Counted from the first letter of the stretch, positions 29,817 to 40,286 are shown. The stretch: 64,000 bases of DNA from GCA-2746605 sp963710615 (GCA_963710615.1 CAVQBF010000010.1:1-64000), one strand, 5' to 3'. Numbers and translations: made by a program. The notes: generated by a model not told the origin, from the letters alone.

Positions 29817-30204
29817 CGTTTTTTTAACAAGTTTATTATTTTAACAATCATTTCAAAAGAGTAAAAAGCAATAAATCAGAATTTTTCCAATTAGTATTAA
29901 CAAATCTTAATTTTCTTCTTTTTCTTTTATATTTTTTGTTATTTTATCAGGCAAATTATTTAGTATTCATAGATCGGTACTGAATTCTAAATATATTGAT
30001 TAAACACCCATAACAATTGTTATAGGGAAATTATTAATTAAGCTTACTCAAAATGTCATTCTGAACAAAGTGGAAGAATCTCAATCTTATGAACTGAATC
30101 TATTTTGAGATATTTCGCTTCGCTCAATATGACAATATTTTTAAATTGCATAATTTCAGTAATTAATTAAATTTAAATGGAAATTGCCTGTTTCCGGAGA
30201 GTGA
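29817..30204. other. Intergenic region with dispersed repeat
   Basis: No gene seen on either strand. It carries a full palindromic repeat copy at 30054..30134 and the promoter of the TPR gene. Confidence 0.5.
30054..30134. repeat. Dispersed TGTCATTCTGA repeat, paired copy
   Basis: Begins TGTCATTCTGAACAAAGTGG and ends with CGCTTCGCTCAATATGACA, so the two ends are near reverse complements of each other and flank a short AGAATCTC...GAGATATTT core. The most complete copy in the window; looks like a small palindromic interspersed repeat. Confidence 0.6.
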
Positions 30205-31611
30205 ATGAATTTTTCTGATGACTTTTTTGATCCCGAATCAAATTCTTATTTTGATGACGAAAGGTTAAAATCTAAAGTTGAAGAATGTAAAGAATATGTT
30301 TCAAATGGTCAGACCATTACTTTCTTAGAAAATATTGAAGATACAATTCAGCTTTGTCTTGAATATGATTTCACTGAAGACGGAATATTTTTAACCAACG
30401 CCGCATTAGAGATTACTCCATATAGTTCCGAGCTTTGGCATTCAAAAGGCATATTTTACAATAACATGTTTGAGTTTGAGAAAGCTTATTTATGTTTTGA
30501 TAAAGCTTTATCACTAAATCCAAATGATGTTGAAGCAATGATTAATAAATCGATTGCAGAAGATAATTTGGGTATGTGGAAAGAAGCCATCACAACTTTA
30601 GAGAAAGCAAGTGAGCTTGAGCCTAATAATGAAGAGGTATTGTTTAACCTAGGTATTTTCTACGAGCGTAATGACTATTTTGAAAATGCTATTGAGTATT
30701 TTACCAGAACTGTAAATGTAGACAGTGAATATGGTGATGCTTGGTACGAACTCGGTTTTTGTTATGAAAGCAATAATCAGTTAGAGGAAGCACTATCAGC
30801 ATATCAAAAATTCCTTGATATTGAACCATACAGCGCCAGCGGATGGTACAATATTGGTATTGTTTACTTAAGACAAGACAATTACACAAAAGCCATTAAT
30901 TGTTTTGAGCTAGCAACAGCCGTAAATGATGATTTTGCCAATGCATGGTACAATACGGGTATTGCTTATTCAAAGATGAATATGTATTCAGAATCACGAA
31001 AAGCTTTTCTTAAAGCTTTACAGTTAGATCCTTTTGATCATTTAATCCCATTGAACATTGCACAATCTTATGAAGCAACCGGTGATTATGCCTCTGCAAT
31101 CAAATATTATTTGGAAACGTTAAAAATAAGTAAGAGCAGTATTGACGCTTATGTTGGTTTGGGTAATTGTTACGCAAGAATAAATGATTATCAGAAAATG
31201 CTGAAAAGTTTTTCAATGATAATTAAATATTCATTGCTAGAACATTTTGATTCGGAATTTGAAAATAGATCTAGAAATTATATTAATACAATTTCAAAAA
31301 AAATTGATGAACTTGTTAAAACAAGCAATTCTTCAGATGAATTATTTACTTTGGCTGATTCATATTTTGAGGTTGGTAAATGGAACGAGGCATATAAAAC
31401 TTACTTCAAAACTTTGAATTTAAATTCTGATAAATCGGATAGTTATTACGAAATGGCGCTTTGCTTATTAATGTTAAATCAAAATGAAAAAGCATTAGAT
31501 TATTTACTTGAGTCTTTTGAGTTAAATCCAAGAAGTGAAGATAGATTTTTGGAAGAGTTCCCTTATTTTGAATCTACTTACCTTTATGTAAGTTTAACAG
31601 GATCAATATAA
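30205..31611 (+). CDS. Tetratricopeptide-repeat protein
   Basis: 468 residues, cytoplasmic, with about eleven TPR units, e.g. 'ELWHSKGIFYNNMFEFEKAY', 'EVLFNLGIFYERNDYFENAI', 'DAWYELGFCYESNNQLEEAL', 'SGWYNIGIVYLRQDNYTKAI'. No enzymatic domain. TPR solenoids mount protein-protein contacts; the partner is unknown. Sits three bases before aroE and is probably co-transcribed with it. Confidence 0.88.
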   Translation: MNFSDDFFDPESNSYFDDERLKSKVEECKEYVSNGQTITFLENIEDTIQLCLEYDFTEDGIFLTNAALEITPYSSELWHSKGIFYNNMFEFEKAYLCFDKALSLNPNDVEAMINKSIAEDNLGMWKEAITTLEKASELEPNNEEVLFNLGIFYERNDYFENAIEYFTRTVNVDSEYGDAWYELGFCYESNNQLEEALSAYQKFLDIEPYSASGWYNIGIVYLRQDNYTKAINCFELATAVNDDFANAWYNTGIAYSKMNMYSESRKAFLKALQLDPFDHLIPLNIAQSYEATGDYASAIKYYLETLKISKSSIDAYVGLGNCYARINDYQKMLKSFSMIIKYSLLEHFDSEFENRSRNYINTISKKIDELVKTSNSSDELFTLADSYFEVGKWNEAYKTYFKTLNLNSDKSDSYYEMALCLLMLNQNEKALDYLLESFELNPRSEDRFLEEFPYFESTYLYVSLTGSI

Positions 31612-31614
31612 ATT

Positions 31615-32475
31615 ATGAATTTCGTAGAGAATATAGATCACTCAACTAAAATTGTTGGAATAATCGGACACCCAATTAAGCATTCATTATCTCCGAAACT
31701 TCATAATTCAACATTTCACAAGTTTGGATTAAATTTTGTTTACCTTCCTTTTGATGTTCCTCCAAGCCATTTGAAAGAAACACTTAAAGCAATGGGTCTG
31801 TTAAACATAAGAGGACTTAATGTAACAATTCCTCATAAGGAAAGAATAATTCAGTTTATGGATCATGTTTCCGAAGAAGCATCTACAGTTGGGGCAGTAA
31901 ATACAATTGTTAATGAAGGAAGTCAATTTTTTGGATACAATACAGATGTAAATGGAATTATTGAGTCACTGAACCCATTTAAGGATGAAATTGCAAAAAA
32001 AACCGTAACTGTTATTGGGGCTGGCGGAGGAGCTAGAGCAGTATTGTACGCTTTGATTAGAAATTTTAAAGTTTCTAAAATTAATCTTATTAACCGCACC
32101 GAAGAAAGATTGGATGCAATTAAAGATTATTTTAATGATAAAATGCACTTTGATAATATTAGCACTTACGAGCTTATGCCAAAGGAAAATCTCGACGTTT
32201 ATCAATCATCAAAGTTAATAATTAATACAACATCTTTAGGTATGTTCCCCAATATTGAAGATACACCAACAGATTTAGCCGAATCTTTTAACTCTTCTCA
32301 AATTGTATTTGATTTAGTTTATAATCCATTGAAGACTAAGTTTTTAGAATTAGCAGAAAAACAGGGAGCGACAATTATTGACGGTCTCAAAATGTTTGCT
32401 GTTCAAGGAGCAAGATCATTTGAGCTTTGGACTGGGACTTCAATAGACGCAGAGGAAACTTATAATGGCACTTAA
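31615..32475 (+). CDS. aroE: Shikimate dehydrogenase
   Basis: A 286-residue NADPH-dependent reduction of 3-dehydroshikimate to shikimate, aromatic amino-acid pathway. Signature stretches: 'GHPIKHSLSPKLHN' (residues 18-31), 'LNVTIPHKE' with the catalytic Lys, 'VGAVNTIV', nucleotide-binding 'GAGGGARAVLYAL', 'NTTSLGMFP' and 'VFDLVYNPLKT'. Normal length. Confidence 0.95.
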   Translation: MNFVENIDHSTKIVGIIGHPIKHSLSPKLHNSTFHKFGLNFVYLPFDVPPSHLKETLKAMGLLNIRGLNVTIPHKERIIQFMDHVSEEASTVGAVNTIVNEGSQFFGYNTDVNGIIESLNPFKDEIAKKTVTVIGAGGGARAVLYALIRNFKVSKINLINRTEERLDAIKDYFNDKMHFDNISTYELMPKENLDVYQSSKLIINTTSLGMFPNIEDTPTDLAESFNSSQIVFDLVYNPLKTKFLELAEKQGATIIDGLKMFAVQGARSFELWTGTSIDAEETYNGT

Positions 32476-32483
32476 AAACAATA

Positions 32484-33665
32484 TTAATTCTGATCAGAAA
32501 TAAATTCCTTCATTCTTGTCATTGCTATTTTTAAATCCTCCATTGATTTAGCATAAGAAATTCTAATAAATCCTTCAACTCCAAATACAATTCCGGGTAC
32601 TGTTGCCACATGACCTTTTTCTAATAATGTACTACAAAAATCAGAAGAATTCTTGATCGTTGACGATTTCCCAAGTATTTCTCTAATATCGATAAAAAAG
32701 TAAAATGCTCCTTTAGGTTTTATATAACTCACATGCTTTAGCTGCGATAATTGATTTTCGATAAATATTTTTCTCTCTTCAAATATTTTTCTCTGTTCCT
32801 CAACTGAATTTTGAGGCCCTGATACTGCAGCAAGTGCAGCATATTGAGAAATAGAGCTTGCGCCAGAAGTGCTATGACTCTGAACCTTGCTCATCCCTTG
32901 AACAATTTCCCTTGTTGAAAGTGCATAACCAATTCTCCATCCTGTCATGGAATAAGTCTTGGAAACACCGTTTACTATAATTAAGTTTTCTTTAAAATCA
33001 GTTGCTAATTCTGCCGCGCTTGTATAAGGGAATGACTCGTAAATTAATTTTTCATAAATTTCATCGCAGAGTATCATCAGCTTATTCTCAATCGCAGTTT
33101 TTATTAATGACACTAATTCATCTCTGCTAAGTACTGCCCCCGTTGGATTGCTCGGATTGCATAATATTAATAATTTACTTTTTTCTGTAATATTTCCTAT
33201 TATTTCTTGTGGGGTTGGATTAAAACTATTCTCTTTTTTAGTCGTTATATAAACCGGGGTTCCACCCGCGAGTTTTACCATATGAGGATAGGACACATAA
33301 TAAGGTTTAGGAATTAAAACTTCATCCCCTTCTCCAATAACTGTCTGTATAGCATTATAGCAAGACTGTTTAGCACCATTCGATACAATTATTTCATCAC
33401 TTGAATAATCTGCAGCAAACTCAGTTTTAAATTTATTCGAAATTGCTTCTCTTAATTCTTTAATACCTGTATTAAGTGTATATTTAGTTTTATTTAAGTT
33501 TATTGCATTAATGCCGGCTTGTTTAATATGATCGGGAGTTGGAAGATCAGGTTCACCGACACAAAGATTAATTACATCAATTCCCTTACTTTGCATCTCA
33601 ATTGTTTTTCCCGCAATATTCATTGTCCCTGAAAATGCAATATCGTTTACTCTTTTTGATATCAT
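32484..33665 (-). CDS. Pyridoxal-phosphate aminotransferase, aspartate aminotransferase type
   Basis: 393 residues, fold type I class I/II aminotransferase. PLP Lys in 'SKTYSMTGWRIGYA', substrate-site motif 'NPSNPTGAV', 'CDEIYEKLIYE', and C-terminal 'PGIVFGVEGFIRISYAKS' with the carboxylate Arg. Probably aspartate:2-oxoglutarate transamination, linking amino-acid carbon to oxaloacetate used by the adjacent PckA. Another family member lies at 35432. Confidence 0.9.
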   Translation of the reverse strand: MISKRVNDIAFSGTMNIAGKTIEMQSKGIDVINLCVGEPDLPTPDHIKQAGINAINLNKTKYTLNTGIKELREAISNKFKTEFAADYSSDEIIVSNGAKQSCYNAIQTVIGEGDEVLIPKPYYVSYPHMVKLAGGTPVYITTKKENSFNPTPQEIIGNITEKSKLLILCNPSNPTGAVLSRDELVSLIKTAIENKLMILCDEIYEKLIYESFPYTSAAELATDFKENLIIVNGVSKTYSMTGWRIGYALSTREIVQGMSKVQSHSTSGASSISQYAALAAVSGPQNSVEEQRKIFEERKIFIENQLSQLKHVSYIKPKGAFYFFIDIREILGKSSTIKNSSDFCSTLLEKGHVATVPGIVFGVEGFIRISYAKSMEDLKIAMTRMKEFISDQN

Positions 33666-33748
33666 TATGGCTTTCTTCTATTTATTTTTTGAATGGCAAT
33701 ATAATATTTGGAAAGCAAAGGTAAAAGTTTATCAGAGTAAGAATTAAA

Positions 33749-33777
33749 CGTGCCGATAAAATTATTTACCGGCACTA
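33749..33777 (-). terminator. Hairpin after pckA
   Basis: On the minus strand GTGCCGGTA-N8-TATCGGCAC forms a 9-bp stem with one G-T wobble, six bases past the pckA stop. The downstream tail is only moderately T-rich. Confidence 0.55.
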
Positions 33778-33782
33778 TAAAT

Positions 33783-35435
33783 TTATTTACTCATTCTTCT
33801 TTTGGGTCCCGCATCTCTAACTGATTGAGTACAACCTTTTTCAAACAGTTTGAAATTTTCAATAAATCTTGCAGCAAGTGCATCGTATTTGCCCCAATAC
33901 TCATCTTTGTTCCCCCATGAGCTTGAAGGATCTAAAACATTTTCCGGTACTTCAGGACAAGAAGTCGGTACCTTGAATCCAAATAACTCATCTTTCCTGA
34001 AATCAGTATTTTCAAGTTTTCCATCCAAAGCTGCATCTAGCAAGTTTCTTGTATGTCTTATACTGATTCTTTTGCCGACACCAAAACGTCCGCCAACCCA
34101 GCCGGTATTGACCAGCCAGCATTTTGCGTTGTGCTTAAGCATTCTTTCTTTTAGCATCAAGGCATATTCAAAAGGATGCCTTACCATAAAAGGAGCCCCG
34201 AAACAGGCACTGAAAGTAATTTGGGGTTCAATTCCCAAACCAATTTCCGTACCGGCAATTTTAGATGTATAACCGCTGATAAAATGATATTGTGCCTGTT
34301 CTGGATCCAAAAGTGCAATTGGAGGCATAACACCGGTTGCATCACATGTAAGAAATATAATATTCTTTGGATGAGCATGGACATAGCCTTCTCTAATTAC
34401 ATTTGGGATAAACTCAATAGGATATGAAGCTCTTGTATTTTCAGTAATCATATCATCATCCAGGTCAATCTTTCTTGAGACCGGATCGAATACAACATTT
34501 TCTAATATAGTACCAAATCTTCGTGTAGTATCATAAATTTGAGGTTCATGCTCGGCTGATAACCTTATTACTTTTGCATAACAACCACCCTCAAAATTAA
34601 ATACTCCTTCACTGCTCCAGCCATGTTCATCATCACCAATTAATCGTCTTTGAGGATCAGCAGATAAAGTTGTTTTACCTGTGCCGCTTAATCCAAAAAA
34701 TAAAGCCACATCATTATTGTTACCAATATTAGCAGAACAATGCATTGGTAAAACATCGTTAAACGTTAGCAAGAAATTTAACACTGTAAAAATTCCTTTT
34801 TTAATTTCACCGCCGTATTCGGAATTTGCTACAATTGCCATCCTCTCTGCAAAATTAATTGCTATTGCAGTTTCTGTCCTTGTACCGTCAATTCGGGGAT
34901 CTACCTTAAAACCGCTAACACAAATGAGAGTAAACTCAGGGACAAAGCTTTTTAGAATGTTCTTATCATCGGTTGTAATAAACATATTTCTAGAAAATAA
35001 ACTATGCCAAGCTTTTTCTGTAATAATCCTTACTGGCATCATATATTCTGGATCTGCACCGGCATAACAATCTTGAACAAATAGCTCCTCATCTTGGCAA
35101 TATGCTTGTACACGAGTTAAAATCTGATTGAATTTTTCAGTGGTAATTGGTCTGTTATATTCTCCCCACCATATTTTATTTTCAGTACTTTCTTCCTTAA
35201 CAATAAACTTATCTGCTGCTGCCCTTGCAGTATGTTCACCAGTATTAACTATGATTGGTCCTTGATGGGCAATACGACCTTCTTTTCGAAATACAATTTC
35301 TTCATATAATGCAGAATCGGAAAGATTCCAAAAGACTCGATCTAAATGTACCAAACCATGATTTTTTAATCTAAAATCAGAAGCAAGTTCAGTGGCTTCC
35401 TTTGTTGCGGGAGTTTCAAATTCTAAATATTTCAT
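33783..35435 (-). CDS. pckA: Phosphoenolpyruvate carboxykinase (ATP)
   Basis: 550 residues from ATG at 35435, which overlaps the preceding aminotransferase stop as ATGA. Converts oxaloacetate plus ATP to PEP, CO2 and ADP. P-loop 'GLSGTGKTTLSADPQR', metal/oxaloacetate motif 'DDEHGWSSEGVFNFEGGCYAK', 'RTETAIAINFAER', and adenine loop 'TNTRASYP'-like 'ENTRASYPIEFIPN'. Complete. The translational coupling with an aminotransferase points to amino-acid-fed gluconeogenesis. Confidence 0.96.
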   Translation of the reverse strand: MKYLEFETPATKEATELASDFRLKNHGLVHLDRVFWNLSDSALYEEIVFRKEGRIAHQGPIIVNTGEHTARAAADKFIVKEESTENKIWWGEYNRPITTEKFNQILTRVQAYCQDEELFVQDCYAGADPEYMMPVRIITEKAWHSLFSRNMFITTDDKNILKSFVPEFTLICVSGFKVDPRIDGTRTETAIAINFAERMAIVANSEYGGEIKKGIFTVLNFLLTFNDVLPMHCSANIGNNNDVALFFGLSGTGKTTLSADPQRRLIGDDEHGWSSEGVFNFEGGCYAKVIRLSAEHEPQIYDTTRRFGTILENVVFDPVSRKIDLDDDMITENTRASYPIEFIPNVIREGYVHAHPKNIIFLTCDATGVMPPIALLDPEQAQYHFISGYTSKIAGTEIGLGIEPQITFSACFGAPFMVRHPFEYALMLKERMLKHNAKCWLVNTGWVGGRFGVGKRISIRHTRNLLDAALDGKLENTDFRKDELFGFKVPTSCPEVPENVLDPSSSWGNKDEYWGKYDALAARFIENFKLFEKGCTQSVRDAGPKRRMSK

Positions 35436-36649
35436 ACCCAATCCCTCACTAATTTTCTGTCGCCAATATAAAGTTCATTTGGTGAATTGAGATCTAATGC
35501 CCATTTCATTCTTTCAATTCCTTCTGTTATATCTTTTACTGAACCGCAGTAGCTCAATCTTAGATATCCTTCAACTCCAAATTCAACTCCAGGAACCGTT
35601 AATACTTGTACTTTATCAATTAAAAAACTGGAAAGTTTATTTGAATCTTTTGAGTAATTGCTAAAATCTGCAAAACAATAAAATGTACCATCCGGTTTAT
35701 CAACATGTACTCCTTCAAATGAATTCAGTCGATCGATCATAATATTTCTATTGTTTTCTAAAGTGGTCCTTAAATTATTTACACATGACTGAATACCATT
35801 AAGCGCCCCAACAGCTGCCTTTTGCAATAAAACTGAAGGACCCGATGTTTGATGCCCTTGAATATTTGTCATTACTTCAATCAGTTTTTTATTTGCAACT
35901 GCCCAGCCAATTCTAAATCCCGACATTGCATAAAGTTTTGAAACTCCGTTAATTAATATAAGTTTAGAATTTTCAGAGAAATCTTTTACATAATCATAAC
36001 AGTTCAGAGGAGATTTATTATCAAATATTAGTCGATGATAAATATCATCTATAATTAAATAAAGATCTCTCTTCTCGCAGAATTCTACAATATCCGATAT
36101 AAATTCTTCAGAGTATCTTGCTCCGCTTGGGTTATTTGGACTATTAATAATTACTGCTTTAGTATATGAACTGACTCTTTCTTCAATATCCTTAAGTCGG
36201 GGATAAAATGTGCCGTCTTCAGGCAAAACCGGAACCGGAACGCCTTGACATAGTTTTACCATTTCAGGATAACTTACCCAGTAAGGTGCAGGGAAAATAA
36301 CTTCCTCTTGCGGATTTAATATTGCTTGAAGTGCAACCATAATAGCTTGCTTTGCACCACCTGAAGCCATTACATTTTCCGGTTCAACTTTACGATTATA
36401 GTTTTCTTCAGTATAACGTATTATTGCTTTTTTGAGTGCCGGAATTCCATCCGCCGGGGTATAGCGGATCTCGCCGGAATTAAGATGTGCCGATGTCGCG
36501 ATTATTGCGTCAATTGGAACTTTGCTTTTTGGTTCACCACCTCCAAGGTGAATTACTGGATCTCCTTTTTCTCTTAGGATAGCGGCTTTCTCGTTTAAAG
36601 CTAACGTAGGAGAAGCATTGATTGACCGTGCAATTTGACTAATGCTCAT
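35432..36649 (-). CDS. Pyridoxal-phosphate aminotransferase (second paralogue)
   Basis: 405 residues, same family as the gene at 32484: 'NSPNNPSGARY', 'DDIYHRLIFD', PLP Lys in 'GVSKLYAMSGFRIGWA', and 'PGVEFGVEGYLRLSYCG'. Likely aspartate-type transaminase. Two family members flanking pckA may have arisen by duplication; substrate preference cannot be told from sequence. Confidence 0.88.
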   Translation of the reverse strand: MSISQIARSINASPTLALNEKAAILREKGDPVIHLGGGEPKSKVPIDAIIATSAHLNSGEIRYTPADGIPALKKAIIRYTEENYNRKVEPENVMASGGAKQAIMVALQAILNPQEEVIFPAPYWVSYPEMVKLCQGVPVPVLPEDGTFYPRLKDIEERVSSYTKAVIINSPNNPSGARYSEEFISDIVEFCEKRDLYLIIDDIYHRLIFDNKSPLNCYDYVKDFSENSKLILINGVSKLYAMSGFRIGWAVANKKLIEVMTNIQGHQTSGPSVLLQKAAVGALNGIQSCVNNLRTTLENNRNIMIDRLNSFEGVHVDKPDGTFYCFADFSNYSKDSNKLSSFLIDKVQVLTVPGVEFGVEGYLRLSYCGSVKDITEGIERMKWALDLNSPNELYIGDRKLVRDWV

Positions 36650-36773
36650 AGAATACCTTTAGGATTAATTTGATAAACGATATCTATATCTTATTATTTA
36701 AAGATTTACACTTTCAAACGATTAGAATAACCTAAAGATTATGTTACATTAATCTAGAAACTATTCTTAAAAA

Positions 36774-37247
36774 TTATGTCTTATATTTTGCCGAAAATCT
36801 TAAAATTTTGGGTTTAACCAATTTTTCATAGTCACTGTAATTCAGTCTAATTAATTCTGTGTGTGTTCCGGCGTTAAATGCTATTTCTTCATCTTCAACT
36901 AGACTTGCTGCCACATATGTCTCAATTCCAAATAAATTGCCCATAGGGGGCATTGCACCCACTTCGCATCCGGGACACTTATCTTTAAACTCCAGCTCAT
37001 TTGCTAAGCGAACATTATCTGTTTTAAGTGCTTCTTTCAACAAGTTAAAATCAACTTTGTAGGTGGCTGGAAGAACAGCAAAAACAATTTTTCCATCAAC
37101 TTTTAATACAACAGTTTTTGCAATTTTTTTACCGTGAATATGAGCTGAAGCTGCTATCTCTTGGGCTGTAAACGCCCGTGAGTGTTTAATTGAAACGTAC
37201 TTGATGTTATTCTGGTCTAGGAATTCTTTTACTACTTTGGCTGGCAT
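36774..37247 (-). CDS. YbaK/EbsC-type aminoacyl-tRNA deacylase
   Basis: 157 residues, single YbaK/ProX-like editing domain: 'FLDQNNIKYVSIKHSRAFTA', 'KKIAKTVVLKVDGKIVFAVLP' with the conserved Lys, and 'GCEVGAMPPMGNLFGI'. The family clears misacylated tRNA-Pro or related species in trans. Ribosome site GGAGGT precedes the ATG. Exact tRNA specificity unknown. Confidence 0.85.
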   Translation of the reverse strand: MPAKVVKEFLDQNNIKYVSIKHSRAFTAQEIAASAHIHGKKIAKTVVLKVDGKIVFAVLPATYKVDFNLLKEALKTDNVRLANELEFKDKCPGCEVGAMPPMGNLFGIETYVAASLVEDEEIAFNAGTHTELIRLNYSDYEKLVKPKILRFSAKYKT

Positions 37248-37471
37248 TTTGACCTCCTAAATTTTTGGTTAAAATAACGGAGAATCAGTATTTTAGTGCA
37301 CATAATATCTTAATAATATTACAAGAGTTTAAAGTCTCATTAGCAAAATAATCTTAATCAATATTAAATTCAATAGAATTCTGGAAATTGTTCATCTTAA
37401 CCAATCTTCTTTTGATGTTCAAATAATTTTATATAATTTGAACTCTATTTTAAAGATAACTTAGGTAGTAA

Positions 37472-38389
37472 ATGAGTTTATTTATTGGCATTGACGGCGG
37501 CGGAACAAAAACGAAATGTGTTCTAACCGATGAAAACCTAAAAGTAATTTACGAAACTCAATCTGGTCCTTCTAATTTTCTAACAATTGGAACTGATGCT
37601 GTAACTGAAACAATTATAAATCTTATAACCAAATGCACTAATTCACAAAATATCCCTCTTTCTCAAGTTGATGGTATTGTGCTTGGGACTACCGGTGCCG
37701 GCAGAGAAAATGATGCTAACAAACTTGAAGATTCAGTAATTAAAAAATCCCAAGAAAAAAAAATACATATCAATTCATTTAAAGTAATTAGTGATGCACG
37801 AATTGCACTGGAAGGTGCATTTGCTGGTAATAGCGGAAGTATACTTATTGCAGGAACTGGATCAATTATGTTTGGCAAAGATATAAAAGGAATAATACAC
37901 CGTGTTGGAGGTTGTGGTAGATTAATTGGTGATGAAGGAAGCGGATTAACAATCGGTAGAAAAGGACTAAATATTCTCTCTAAATACTTTGATGGAAGAG
38001 GCAAAGATTCATTACTGCGAGATAAAATAGCTAAGGAGTTTGGAATTACAAATCAGACTGAATTGATAACCAAGGTATATAGCGAAAATTTGAGCATCCA
38101 AAAAGTTGCCCCTTTAGTTATGCAATCAGCAGAAGAAGATGATGAACTTTGCCTAAACATACTTGATGAAGAAACAAATGAATTACTCCTGCACATTGCC
38201 GCAATGTCCAAAATGCTGAATGAAAATAATATGAAAGTAGTTTTTATTGGCGGTACAATTGCAACAGAAAATTATTATTCAAATATGTTCAAGAAAAAAA
38301 TAAAACAGTTCTTACCGGAAATACAAATTCAACAAGCTCAATATCCACCTGAAATTGGTGCTGTAATTTTTGCAAAACAATATCTATAA
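37472..38389 (+). CDS. BadF/BadG-family sugar kinase (GlcNAc/MurNAc kinase type)
   Basis: 305 residues, ASKHA ATPase fold: phosphate-1 loop 'IGIDGGGTKTKCVLTD', phosphate-2 'AGTGSIMFG', and 'VGGCGRLIGDEGSG'. Members of this branch phosphorylate N-acetylglucosamine or N-acetylmuramic acid. Three bases before an AmpG-like permease and upstream of a serine hydrolase, so a role in recycling cell-wall sugars is likely but inferred. Confidence 0.8.
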   Translation: MSLFIGIDGGGTKTKCVLTDENLKVIYETQSGPSNFLTIGTDAVTETIINLITKCTNSQNIPLSQVDGIVLGTTGAGRENDANKLEDSVIKKSQEKKIHINSFKVISDARIALEGAFAGNSGSILIAGTGSIMFGKDIKGIIHRVGGCGRLIGDEGSGLTIGRKGLNILSKYFDGRGKDSLLRDKIAKEFGITNQTELITKVYSENLSIQKVAPLVMQSAEEDDELCLNILDEETNELLLHIAAMSKMLNENNMKVVFIGGTIATENYYSNMFKKKIKQFLPEIQIQQAQYPPEIGAVIFAKQYL

Positions 38390-38392
38390 ATT

Positions 38393-40252
38393 ATGAACAA
38401 AACAAAAAGAAATCCGTGGGCTTGGGTCCCTTCACTTTATTTTGCAGAAGGAATCCCTTATGTAATTGTAATGGTTGTTTCAGTAATAATGTATAAGAGA
38501 TTAGGTATCTCCAATACCGACATTGCTCTTTATACAAGTTGGCTTTATCTTCCTTGGGTTATTAAGCCCCTATGGTCACCTGTTGTGGATCTTTTACGTA
38601 CCAAAAGATTTTGGATAATAACTATGCAGCTCTTTATCGGAGCAGGTTTGGCAGGAGTCGCGTTAACAATTCCGGTTCCAAACTTCTTTCAATATACTTT
38701 AGCTTTTTTCTGGCTTTTGGCTTTTAGTTCTGCAACTCATGATATTGCCGCAGACGGTTTTTATATGCTGGGATTAACAAAACACCAGCAGGCGTTTTTT
38801 GTTGGTGTAAGGAGTACATTTTATCGCTTTGCTATGATTACAGGTCAAGGACTGCTTATCATTCTTGCCGGTTATCTTGAAAGCTCAACAGGATTGGGTG
38901 AAGTTGAGCTAAATGTTAGAACAGTAAATTCAACCGTTACTAATGAAATTCTTTCTGATCAACAAATTCGGGTGATTGAAGGAGAATTAAAATTATTAGC
39001 ATTTCCGGAAGAAATAGAAATTTCCACGAATAAAATCTCTAAAGCCAAACTTGATTCTATTCAGAATTATGTTTCTGAACAAAATATATTAAATGGATAT
39101 GAGCAGAAAGTTGCTAAGGCAATTCCAACTACTGCTTTAGATGAAGATCAGTCATGGTGGGATGAAGTTATTGTTCAAAATCTAGAAACGTTTATTAAAA
39201 ATAATTTTGGTCAAGATAAGAGCTTACTTGAAACAGAAAAAGACGTAACTGGAAATGTTGGGATTGCTCAATTTTATCTATCAAAACCGCCTGCAGACGA
39301 TGAGTCAATAATTGTTAATTTAAGCCAAAGTAGTGGCGATAAAAGTATAAGCCTTGTTCAAGGAACTCGTTTTGTATTTAACAAAGAAAATTGGAACAAA
39401 CCGGCTCTTGCTCTATTCCAAATTGACCCTAAATTAAAAGATGAAACTTCTTCAAGTTTTTCAGCAATATCAGGCAATATCCCATTGGCTTGGTCAATTA
39501 CCTTCATAATATTAACACTTTTATTTGTTGTCTTTTTTATATACCATAAGTTTATTCTTCCCTATCCAACTACAGATATAAGTGCGAAAAAGGAAGGGAC
39601 AAGTGTTTTTGCGGAATTCTTCCGAACCTTTGCTCTTTTCTTTAAGAAAAAAAATATTGGTTTAATTATTGGTTTCTTACTTGTATACCGATTAGGTGAA
39701 TCTCAATTAGTAAAACTTGCTTCACCATTTTTATTAGATTCAAGAGAGGTTGGCGGACTTGCGCTTACAACCGGAGAAGTTGGTTTTGTATACGGTACAA
39801 TAGGAATTTTAGCTTTGGTTCTTGGCGGTTTACTTGGAGGATTTCTTGCGGCAAAAGATGGATTAAAGCATTGGCTCTGGTGGATGCTAATTGCAATTAA
39901 CTTGCCAAATGCAGTTTACATTTATCTTTCTTATGCTCTGCCGGAATCATTCTTTTTAGTATTGGCCAGTGTCGCGGTTGAACAATTTGGCTACGGATTT
40001 GGTTTTACTGCTTATATGCTCTACATGATTTACGTCTCTGATGGAGAACATAAAACTGCTCATTTTGCTATTACGACAGCATTTATGGCTTTAGGAATGA
40101 TGATTCCAGGAATGGTAAGCGGATGGCTGCAAGAGTTAATTGGTTATCAGCATTTCTTTGTCTGGGTAATTATTGCAACAATACCAGCATTTATTATTAC
40201 TAAGTTTATTCCATTAGACCCGGAATTTGGTAAAGAAGTTAAAGAGAGTTAA
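38393..40252 (+). CDS. AmpG-like major facilitator permease with large loop insert
   Basis: 619 residues. The N-terminal half matches AmpG: 'PSLYFAEGIPYVIVMVVSV', 'LYLPWVIKPLWSPVVDLL', 'SSATHDIAADGFYM'. A hydrophilic insert of about 200 residues (163-362) interrupts the helices, with no motif I recognise. AmpG imports anhydro-muropeptides into the cytoplasm. AmpG proteins are usually near 430-490 residues, so the insert is the odd feature. Likely co-transcribed with the kinase upstream. Confidence 0.82.
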   Translation: MNKTKRNPWAWVPSLYFAEGIPYVIVMVVSVIMYKRLGISNTDIALYTSWLYLPWVIKPLWSPVVDLLRTKRFWIITMQLFIGAGLAGVALTIPVPNFFQYTLAFFWLLAFSSATHDIAADGFYMLGLTKHQQAFFVGVRSTFYRFAMITGQGLLIILAGYLESSTGLGEVELNVRTVNSTVTNEILSDQQIRVIEGELKLLAFPEEIEISTNKISKAKLDSIQNYVSEQNILNGYEQKVAKAIPTTALDEDQSWWDEVIVQNLETFIKNNFGQDKSLLETEKDVTGNVGIAQFYLSKPPADDESIIVNLSQSSGDKSISLVQGTRFVFNKENWNKPALALFQIDPKLKDETSSSFSAISGNIPLAWSITFIILTLLFVVFFIYHKFILPYPTTDISAKKEGTSVFAEFFRTFALFFKKKNIGLIIGFLLVYRLGESQLVKLASPFLLDSREVGGLALTTGEVGFVYGTIGILALVLGGLLGGFLAAKDGLKHWLWWMLIAINLPNAVYIYLSYALPESFFLVLASVAVEQFGYGFGFTAYMLYMIYVSDGEHKTAHFAITTAFMALGMMIPGMVSGWLQELIGYQHFFVWVIIATIPAFIITKFIPLDPEFGKEVKES

Positions 40253-40286
40253 AAAGTTATTACCTTATTATCTTATTTTTTATATT

